In this document: piece after piece, positions 7,202 to 13,428 of the stretch
Numbering within the stretch: the stretch's first letter is position 1
How the letters are laid out: every line of letters begins with the position of its first letter
Origin: Phycisphaerae bacterium
Lineage (GTDB): Bacteria > Planctomycetota > Phycisphaerae > Sedimentisphaerales > SG8-4
Reading direction: 5' to 3'
Assembly (NCBI GenBank): GCA_030603035.1
Contig: JAUVYQ010000019.1
Span: forward strand, 1 to 24,237
DNA length: 24,237 bases
Notes under the pieces: generated by a model
What the model was told of the DNA's origin: nothing
The model's input: only the letters and a program-made list of their open reading frames with translations
The model's database searches: none
Position numbers and translations under genes: made by a program

Positions 7202-8323
7202 ATGCGGACAAAAGTTATAAAACTCGATGCGCATAAAGCTAATATAGCGAAAATCAAGGAAGCGGCTGCGCTGGTTGACGCCGGCGGACTCGTGGCATTT
7301 CCTACTGAAACGGTCTATGGAATTGCCTGCCGGGTCAAAACCGACTCCTTAGCCAAGCTCGATAACCTCAAAGGCAGGAACCCTGATAAACACTACACGT
7401 TACATATCAGCCAAAAAAGTGATGCCAGAAAATATGTGCCTACCGTCGGATTAAGGGCCCAAAAACTAATTAACAATGCCTGGCCCGGCCCTTTGACCAT
7501 AGTCTTTGAATTAGACGACCGGGATATCGACAAACAGCAAACCCGCCTTGAAAGAGGAATTTTTGAAAGCTTATATAAAGATAATTCCATAGGCATTCGC
7601 TGTCCTGATAACCCCATAGCTTCAATACTGTTGCGGCTAACGCACAATCCAGTGGTTGCGCCAAGTGCAAACATAACAGGTCGGACACCAGCCGGGGACC
7701 CAGAGCAGGTCCTTGCTGAACTGTCAGGTCAAATCGAGCTGCTGCTGGACGCAGGGCCGTGCAAATACAAAAAAAGCAGCACGGTTGTGAAAATAGGCAA
7801 GAAAGGCCTGAAAATTTTAAGGCCGGGCGTATATTCCCAGCCGGAGCTGGAAACGATGTCGGAGGTCAAATTCTTGTTTGTTTGTACGGGCAATACCTGC
7901 CGAAGCCCTATGGCTGACGGAATATTCCGCAAATATCTGGCAGAAAAATTGCAATGCGAGGTTGACCATCTCGACAAAATGGGTTATAAGATATTTTCCG
8001 CCGGCACTATGAACACGAGCGGTTCGCCGGCAAGCGCAGAGGCAATAGCAGCTTGTGCGGCTAAGGGGATTGATATAAAAGCCCATAAGAGCAGAGTATT
8101 GTCCCGGGAGCTCGTCGAAGAAAGTGACTTTATATTTGCGATGGGCCAAACGCATAGTGAACGAATTACTACTCTTAGCCCCGAGGCTGCGAGCAGGTGT
8201 GTGCTGTTAGCAGAAAATAAAGAGATTGCTGACCCGATAGGCCAGCCACAGGATTTTTTCAACAATTGTGCTAAGCTGATAGAAGAGGCTGTGAAAAAAA
8301 GGATTGGTGAGCTTGTAATATGA
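7202..8323 (+). CDS. Fusion: Sua5/YrdC threonylcarbamoyl-AMP synthase + YwlE-like low-Mr phosphatase
   Basis: The 373-residue protein joins two enzymes. Residues 1-212 are a Sua5/YciO/YrdC (TsaC-type) domain, which makes threonylcarbamoyl-AMP from threonine, bicarbonate and ATP for tRNA t6A; it shows PTETVYG at 34-40, WPGPLT at 94-99 and APSANITG at 153-160. Residues 221-373 are a low-molecular-weight phosphatase with the CX5R loop CTGNTCRSP (Cys228 to Arg234) and the acid loop ADPIG (Asp344). Thr at the fourth loop position, rather than Ile or Leu, is the feature described for the YwlE protein-arginine phosphatase, so arginine phosphatase activity is plausible. The ATG at 7202 has AAGG close upstream. 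An internal ATG at 7856, with GGAG nine bases ahead, could also yield the phosphatase alone. The stop overlaps rpiB (ATGA). Confidence 0.92.
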   Translation: MRTKVIKLDAHKANIAKIKEAAALVDAGGLVAFPTETVYGIACRVKTDSLAKLDNLKGRNPDKHYTLHISQKSDARKYVPTVGLRAQKLINNAWPGPLTIVFELDDRDIDKQQTRLERGIFESLYKDNSIGIRCPDNPIASILLRLTHNPVVAPSANITGRTPAGDPEQVLAELSGQIELLLDAGPCKYKKSSTVVKIGKKGLKILRPGVYSQPELETMSEVKFLFVCTGNTCRSPMADGIFRKYLAEKLQCEVDHLDKMGYKIFSAGTMNTSGSPASAEAIAACAAKGIDIKAHKSRVLSRELVEESDFIFAMGQTHSERITTLSPEAASRCVLLAENKEIADPIGQPQDFFNNCAKLIEEAVKKRIGELVI

Positions 8324-8787
8324 AAATAGCAGTTGGAAGCGACCATCGCGGTTTCGAAGCCAAACAGCTAATCAAGGCGATGATTACTCAATTGGGGCAC
8401 GAGTGTATCGATTTTGGTACCACCGACAATAATCCGGTTGATTATCCTGACCCGGCCTATCAGGTAGCAATGGCGGTGTCGAAAAAGCAAGCTGACAGAG
8501 CTATTCTGGCCTGTGCAACCGGGCTGGGAATGAGCATAGCGGCAAACAAAATAAAGGGAATCAGGGCTGCGTTGTGCCATGACGAGTTGAGTGCTCAGAT
8601 TTCACGCGACCACAATGATGCAAATGTGCTTTGTATATCAGGCGACCAAATCGGAGAGGTATTACTGCGAAAAATAGTGGAAGTCTGGCTGAATACCGAA
8701 TTCAGCGGCGGAAGACATCAAAGAAGGGTAAACAAAATAGCTGCTATTGAAGAAGGTAAAGACCCAAGAGAAGTTAAAAACGGCTAA
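8320..8787 (+). CDS. rpiB: Ribose-5-phosphate isomerase B
   Basis: RpiB interconverts ribose 5-phosphate and ribulose 5-phosphate in the pentose phosphate pathway. The 155-residue protein begins MKIAVGSDHRGFEAK and keeps the active-site pattern: Asp8-His9, catalytic Cys65 in CATGLGMSIAANK, and His98-Asn99 in RDHNDANVL. Its start overlaps the preceding stop by four bases (ATGA), so translation is coupled to the Sua5-phosphatase fusion. The order Sua5, YwlE, RpiB repeats the Bacillus subtilis ywlC-ywlE-ywlF neighbourhood. LacA/B-type galactose-6-phosphate isomerase relatives are an alternative, but the context favours RpiB. No clear terminator was seen downstream. Confidence 0.95.
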   Translation: MKIAVGSDHRGFEAKQLIKAMITQLGHECIDFGTTDNNPVDYPDPAYQVAMAVSKKQADRAILACATGLGMSIAANKIKGIRAALCHDELSAQISRDHNDANVLCISGDQIGEVLLRKIVEVWLNTEFSGGRHQRRVNKIAAIEEGKDPREVKNG

Positions 8788-8973
8788 CGTTTAGTTTTTA
8801 CCGCTAAGGCCGCTGAGTTCAAAGAATCAAACCACGAATTACCCCGAATGCTTCATCTCTGTTTGAAGATTGTTTAGCTAATTTTTCCAGCCTCTCACAA
8901 CCATCATTGCCCAGCCATGATTTTGAAATCACAGCTCTGGGATTGGGGGCGTTGTTACCGCCTTGAGCTTGTT

Positions 8974-9315
8974 TTACAGCTTCTCAATGGCGGCCTGCAC
9001 CTTTTGCATGTGCTGTTGAAGCTCACGAACTATTTCCGCCTGCTCCTGGAACTGTTTCGTAAGCTCATCTATCCTCGCTTGAGCGTTTTTTGCTTCGGTA
9101 ACCGCCGCGCGCCGCAACCTGATGAGTTCAGTAACCTGCTCCTGCAGCGTATCGCGGGCCTGCGTAACGTTGGCCAGCTCCAGTTCAGTTTACTCTAAAG
9201 CGGCCTTGACCCTGGCCAACTCTGTTCCTTACTTTGCCTCGCCTTCACAACCGGTCAGAGCAAGCGACCAGCCCAACACAATCAAAGATGTAAGAATGAG
9301 TTTGCGTTTCGTCAT
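8974..9315 (-). pseudogene. Coiled-coil lipoprotein gene with two in-frame stop codons
   Basis: On the minus strand an ATG at 9315 follows an ideal AAGGAG ribosome site seven bases upstream. The frame encodes MTKRKLILTSLIVLGWSLALTGC, a lipoprotein signal with lipobox LTGC at residues 20-23. It then hits TAA at codon 29 (9231-9229) and again at codon 42 (9192-9190). Without these stops the same frame runs on for 113 residues to a TAA at 8976-8974, giving a charged heptad-like helix such as ARDTLQEQVTELIRL and ARIDELTKQFQEQAEIVREL. The frame is otherwise intact, so this is one gene with two nonsense mutations. The intact form resembles small outer-membrane-anchored coiled-coil lipoproteins. Both stops could arise from CAA by C-to-T change. 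Confidence 0.75.
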
Positions 9316-9521
9316 TTCGGTACTCCTTTTCCTTTTGTCCTAAGTGAACCAAAAATTTCCCAAATGAACTCTGCCCGGCTACTCCGCCGAACTGCATAAC
9401 CATCAACCGTAATTTACCAGACACTCCCCCCTCAGAGTCTTATAGCCACAATTTGGCATTAACGGGATAAAACTGTACGCTTTTTAAGCTGTGAGTTAAG
9501 AGAAAATAATGACAGATTTTG

Positions 9522-9540
9522 CGTCGCCGGAACGGCGACG
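9522..9540. repeat. Perfect GC hairpin
   Basis: The 8-bp perfect stem cgtcgccg / cggcgacg has a three-base loop. It lies 67 bases beyond the sulfatase stop codon on the minus strand and lacks a following T-run, so it is more likely a REP-like repeat or mRNA 3'-end stabiliser than an intrinsic terminator. Confidence 0.4.
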
Positions 9541-9606
9541 GCTAAGCAAATAACAAACTCCGGCACGCAAAGATCCTGATCTGGATTATAAAAATTTAAG
9601 AAGCAG

Positions 9607-10722
9607 TTATACTTTTAGAGGAGGTATTTCAATCTTAAGATGATTCTGCAATTTGTTTCTCAAACGTTTTGCTACTTCGGGGAATTCTTTAATGACGTTT
9701 TTGGTTTGCTCTGGGTCGTTTTTTAAGTTGTAAAGGCAAGGCCCTTTACCCCGATCTTTGCCCCTGATATTCTGGAAATAGTGCCAATCCAGATTGTGGA
9801 TTGCTCCAAATCTATTAAAAACCGTGTAAACATTATCGTGTATTGACGGAACCTGGCCCGTTACCAGTTTCCACATATTTTCGCCGTCCATATTCCTGTA
9901 ATCATCGATTCCGAGCAGTGGAAGGAACGTGGACATAAAATCGACGGCACTGACGAGTCCTTTAATACGCTTTCCAGCAAACTTCTTATCGGGATGCTTT
10001 ATAATTAACGGAATTTGAGTAACACAGGCATTAAGAAGAGCGGGAGTTTTCTGGACACATCCCTGCTCGCCGAGGTGGGTGCCATGGTCTGTCGAAAACA
10101 CGATAATTGTATTATCCATCAAGCCCATTTCTTCAACCCTTTTCAAAAGGCGGCCAATACAGTAATCACTGAACGTTACCTCCGCTGCATAAAGGTCTTT
10201 GATAACGGGTAAATCGTCAAGGCGTATATCCTTACCAACTTTGTTCCTAACTCCATATCCGAACAAATATCTTTCATACGGATATTCTTTGCGATACATT
10301 TTCTGAAATCGTGGAGGGGCATCCCAGGGCTCGTGAGGGTCGAACATATCAATCCAGAGCATAAACGGTTTACTATTAGCATTTTGCTCAAGCCAATTCA
10401 TAGCTGCGCTGCAGGATTGGGCACAAAAGTAATCTTCCTCGCCCGTTCTGTCCTGTGTGTTCATCAAGTATTGGCGCATATTTGCGTCATAGCGGTTGTT
10501 CCATAAATGAGCAGGCATATGTTTTTTCGGGTCAAACTTTTCCTTCGGGCCACTTTTCCATCTATCAGTCTCCTGCCCACGAACCCACTGCCAGGAATCG
10601 AATCCCCGATGAAAATTGTAATTCGGCTTGAAATGATGATACGTGTCAACAATAAAACCGGTTGTAACACCGTGTTTCTGTAAAACTTCAGCAAAAGTAA
10701 CATCGTTGTCGCTGAGCGGCTC
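9607..10722 (-). pseudogene. Sulfatase-superfamily hydrolase, part after the internal stop
   Basis: This is the downstream 70% of the sulfatase gene whose 5' part lies at 10723-11169. It is in the same frame and separated only by one TGA. It contains VTFAEVLQKHGV, the middle segment NYNFHRGFDSW, the metal-ligand block FSTDHGTHLGEQG and the C-terminal LYNLKNDPEQTKNV, all typical of the alkaline-phosphatase/sulfatase fold in marine and gut Planctomycetota. The first ATG after the stop is at 10518 and would miss the catalytic N-terminus. Any product made from there should be inactive. The gene ends at 9607. The substrate, probably a sulfated polysaccharide, cannot be named. Confidence 0.8.
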
Positions 10723-11169
10723 TCACCTCGATTCAGGAAGGACACTCTTTCCCGTGTGATATACCCTTCGGCAGGGAATGGTGGGCAGTCCTTCCGCACT
10801 GGCGTCAGCGAACAATACGCTCTCTTTTGCAAACTTATCGAGATAAGGTGTTTTTATACGGGTACTGCCGTAACAGCCAAGATGGTCGGCCCGCCAGGTA
10901 TCTGCGATAATTACAATCATATTAAGCCCGTTGGGTTTTGAGGTCTTAGCAATCCTGGGAGTCTGCTTTGCTGCGGTTTTTAAATCTCCCGTCCAGATGG
11001 GCATTTTTGATTCCTTCTCTTTCGGCTTCTTCGCACCGCCGGTGAGCAAACCCATCGCGCCCATTCCGGCTGCTGTTCCAATAAAACCCCTTCTCGTTAA
11101 TAAGTTTTTATCTTTCTTTTGTGTGCGGGAAGATTTTTCTTTTGCTGCTCTCTTTTTTTTATCTGACAT
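10723..11169 (-). pseudogene. Sulfatase-superfamily hydrolase, N-terminal part with Tat signal, ends at premature TGA
   Basis: The start is the ATG at 11169, with AAGGAG seven bases upstream; a GTG at 11175 is too close to that site. The 148-residue segment has a Tat signal with twin Arg26-Arg27 in LLTRRGFIG followed by a hydrophobic stretch, so export to the periplasm is expected. The sulfatase metal site reads IIADTWRADHLGCYG (Asp90, Asp95). The nucleophile motif reads T-I-P-C-R at 130-134, with Thr where formylglycine sulfatases have Cys or Ser. The frame then meets TGA at 10725-10723, followed immediately by in-frame EPLSDNDVTFAEVL. Related sequences, as I recall them, have Trp here, so TGG to TGA is the likely change. 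Undisrupted, the protein would be 520 residues. Confidence 0.8.
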
Positions 11170-11258
11170 AATCACTCTCCTTGAAAAAAGTTGTATCTAT
11201 ATCACCCTCTTTGAGGCCAAAAGCCGCGAAGATATTTACACCCAATAACACAGAACTG

Positions 11259-12335
11259 TCAAACTTTTGCGGGGACGCGTTTTGGTTTTGTGGGGATTTT
11301 TTCTATCGCTGCCCTTATCCTCTCTCTGCCGGCCAGGGTTTTGCGGCGAAGCTTTTCTGCGGGGCTGGTGCCTATCGAGCGCAATTTCCTGTATCTGTTC
11401 TCAAGCAGATTTTCAATCTTTGTGCGTTTCAGGTCCCGCAGTGTTTTGACAATATATCTCTCGACATTATAAACGGTGTCGTGAACATTGCGATGTGCGC
11501 CACCGAGCGGTTCGGGAATAACTGCGTCAACCAGCTCCAGCTTATACAAATCCTTGCTCGTCAATTTAAGTGCCTCGGCGGCATGGGCGGCCTGTGAGCC
11601 GTCGCGCCACAGGATTGCGGCACAGCCCTCAGGTGATATCACGGAATAATATGCGAACTCAAGCATTGCCAGGCGGTCGCCTACGCCTATACCGAGAGCG
11701 CCGCCCGAACCACCCTCACCGATACATATACAAACTATCGGCACCCTTAAACGTGACATCTCCAGGAGATTGGCCGCTATTGCCCGGGCCTGGCCCCGCT
11801 CTTCCGCCCCAATGCCCGGATAGGCGCCCGGCGTGTCAATGAGCGTAACGACAGGAATACCATACTTTTCAGCGAATTTCATTTTGATTAGTGCCTTGCG
11901 ATAACCTTCGGGATTGGCGCATCCGAAATTACAGACAACCTTTTCCTTTGTGTTTTTGCCCTTATTTTGACCGACAACCAATACTTTCTCTCTGCCGATT
12001 TGCCCAAATCCCGTTATGATTGCGCGGTCGTCGCCGAAGCATCTGTCGCCGTGCAGCTCGCGGAAATCTTTTACCATCAGGTTAAGATAATCATTGAGCA
12101 AGGGCCTTTTCGGATGACGTGCCACCTGAACGGTTTGCCAGGCGGTCAGATTTGAATAGATTCGTTTTAGTTCAGTAACCTGCTCTCTTTGTAAGCCGCG
12201 AATCTCGGCAGAATAGTCAATGCCTTTGATTGAACTGAGCCTGCGCAGCTCGTTCATCTGGCGGTCGAGGTCGGCTACTTTTTCCTCAAAATCGAGATGG
12301 TCGCCGTCTCTGAATTTATTGTAATCATCCGGCAT
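11259..12335 (-). CDS. accA: Acetyl-CoA carboxylase carboxyltransferase subunit alpha
   Basis: AccA with AccD transfers the carboxyl group from biotin to acetyl-CoA to make malonyl-CoA, the committed step of fatty acid synthesis. The 358-residue protein shows LDFEEKVADLDRQMNEL at the N-terminus, FGCANPEGYRKA at 137-148, LIDTPGAYPGIGAEERGQ at 165-182, GEGGSGGALGIGVGD at 206-220, SVISPEGCAAILWRDG at 231-246 and GGAHRNV at 278-284. The basic tail from about 296 is longer than the E. coli one (319 residues overall). I chose the ATG at 12335; the frame is open to 12767, but that stretch is not AccA-like. No clear Shine-Dalgarno precedes the ATG, and a terminator-like hairpin lies in the leader. 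It is divergent from tyrA; accD is not in the window. Confidence 0.95.
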   Translation of the reverse strand: MPDDYNKFRDGDHLDFEEKVADLDRQMNELRRLSSIKGIDYSAEIRGLQREQVTELKRIYSNLTAWQTVQVARHPKRPLLNDYLNLMVKDFRELHGDRCFGDDRAIITGFGQIGREKVLVVGQNKGKNTKEKVVCNFGCANPEGYRKALIKMKFAEKYGIPVVTLIDTPGAYPGIGAEERGQARAIAANLLEMSRLRVPIVCICIGEGGSGGALGIGVGDRLAMLEFAYYSVISPEGCAAILWRDGSQAAHAAEALKLTSKDLYKLELVDAVIPEPLGGAHRNVHDTVYNVERYIVKTLRDLKRTKIENLLENRYRKLRSIGTSPAEKLRRKTLAGRERIRAAIEKIPTKPKRVPAKV

Positions 12336-12361
12336 TTTATGCACACGACGAAAATGTCCAC

Positions 12362-12392
12362 AAAAAAACCCTGCCCACAAACGGCGGGCGGG
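12362..12392 (-). terminator. Terminator-like hairpin in the accA leader, possible attenuator
   Basis: On the minus strand CCCGCCC (12392-12386), a nine-base loop and GGGCAGGG (12376-12369) form a GC-rich stem with one bulged base, followed directly by seven T (12368-12362). It ends 26 bases before the accA ATG. No gene upstream is transcribed in this direction, so it would act either in the accA leader or against antisense transcription. Confidence 0.55.
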
Positions 12393-12442
12393 ACGTCCTT
12401 TTCTTTCGCCATATCCGTTGGCTCTTTTATCTTTAATTCGAC

Positions 12443-12470
12443 ATACTAACATTTTAGCAACATAAATCAA
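12443..12470 (-). promoter_or_regulatory. Putative sigma-70 promoter of accA
   Basis: On the minus strand a -35 TTGATT (12470-12465) and a -10 TAGTAT (12448-12443) are separated by 16 bases. The predicted transcript would carry a leader of about 100 bases that includes the hairpin at 12362-12392. This is consensus matching only. Confidence 0.4.
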
Positions 12471-12479
12471 AGAAAAAAT

Positions 12480-12506
12480 TTGACATCTGCGATAGTTTAC
12501 TATACT
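12480..12506 (+). promoter_or_regulatory. Putative sigma-70 promoter of tyrA
   Basis: A perfect TTGACA (12480-12485) is followed by TATACT (12501-12506) with a short 15-base spacer; TACTTT at 12503-12508 gives 17. It sits about 50 bases before the tyrA TTG start and nine bases from the -35 of the divergent accA promoter. Confidence 0.5.
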
Positions 12507-12552
12507 TTTTAGCAGAATCCATTTTGTGGTGTATTTCCATAAGGTCTTTATT

Positions 12553-13428
12553 TTGAAAGACTTAAGACAAATAACAGTAATAGGTCTCGGCCTTTTAGGC
12601 GGCTCGATAACTTTAACGGTTTTACGCTCCCTTTCCGGCGTAAAAACGGTAGGCCACACCCACCGCCCCGCTACTCGCCGAAAAGCAAAAGAATTGGGAG
12701 TCGCAACCGAAATCGTCGATTGTCTAAGTGAGAGTGTATCTGAGGCAGACCTTGTCATCCTGGCCACGCCTATATGTACCTTTGAGAAAATCTTCAGCCA
12801 AATTGGCGACGCATTGCCGAGAGGCTGTATTGTTACTGACGTCGGCTCGACAAAAGTTCTGCCTCACCACTGGGCGGCAGGGAAGCTGCCGAAAACCGTC
12901 CACTACGTCGGCTCACATCCAATTGCCGGCTCGGAACAAAGGGGTGTCGAATTCACCAGAGACGATTTGTTTGACCGGGCCATTTGCATTTTGACAACGA
13001 CAAAAAAGACCAACCGCCGGGCGGTGCAAACACTTAAGAAATTTTGGTCGGCGCTCGGCTGCTCTGTGAAGTTAATGACACCGGCTGAGCATGATAGAAT
13101 CTTTGCGAATATAAGCCATCTGCCGCATATATTAGCAGCGGCATTGATAAACACCAATAATAGCGAGGAGATGAAATTTGCGGGAAAGGGCTTTATGGAT
13201 ACCTCGCGAATAGCATCGGGACCGGCTAATATCTGGGCTGACGTACTGTTGACAAACACTGCCAATACCACCCGAGGCATCAATAAAATTATCGCCGAAC
13301 TATTGAAGCTAAAAAAAGCAATCAAAAGCCAAAATAAAAAACAAATCGAAAAGCTGCTGGAGGCGGCAAGAAACAAGCGCGCTGCAATGATAAACTACAA
13401 AATAAAAAAGAAGGAATTAATATCGTGA
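12553..13428 (+). CDS. tyrA: Prephenate dehydrogenase
   Basis: TyrA oxidatively decarboxylates prephenate to 4-hydroxyphenylpyruvate with NAD(P)+ in tyrosine synthesis; arogenate dehydrogenase is an alternative in this family. The 291-residue protein has the nucleotide-binding GLGLLGGS at 11-18, the substrate-site block SHPIAGSE at 121-128 and the helical-domain SHLPH at 188-192. There is no chorismate mutase or ACT domain. I prefer a TTG start at 12553, giving MKDLRQITVIGLG, because AAGG lies nine bases upstream. A GTG at 12526 in the same frame would add nine residues without a clear ribosome site. The stop overlaps the purL GTG start as GTGA, so translation of the purine gene is coupled. 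Confidence 0.92.
   Translation: MKDLRQITVIGLGLLGGSITLTVLRSLSGVKTVGHTHRPATRRKAKELGVATEIVDCLSESVSEADLVILATPICTFEKIFSQIGDALPRGCIVTDVGSTKVLPHHWAAGKLPKTVHYVGSHPIAGSEQRGVEFTRDDLFDRAICILTTTKKTNRRAVQTLKKFWSALGCSVKLMTPAEHDRIFANISHLPHILAAALINTNNSEEMKFAGKGFMDTSRIASGPANIWADVLLTNTANTTRGINKIIAELLKLKKAIKSQNKKQIEKLLEAARNKRAAMINYKIKKKELIS

Noticed and set aside
8917..9198. 93-codon plus-strand ORF
   Set aside because: It is antisense to the coiled-coil lipoprotein frame, which has a ribosome site and lipobox; Leu-rich runs are the mirror of Glu/Gln/Lys codons.
10723..10725. TGA in the sulfatase as selenocysteine or as a reassigned Trp codon
   Set aside because: Trp, not Cys, is expected here, no SECIS-like hairpin was noted, and TGA is the working stop of argH, tyrA, the Sua5 fusion and the sigma factor.
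10464..10832. 122-codon minus-strand ORF inside the sulfatase
   Set aside because: It is an out-of-frame shadow; the true frame across this region is continuous with both sulfatase parts.
12336..12767. N-terminal extension of AccA in the open frame to 12767
   Set aside because: The sequence is unlike AccA, overlaps tyrA and its promoter on the other strand, and contains the leader hairpin.
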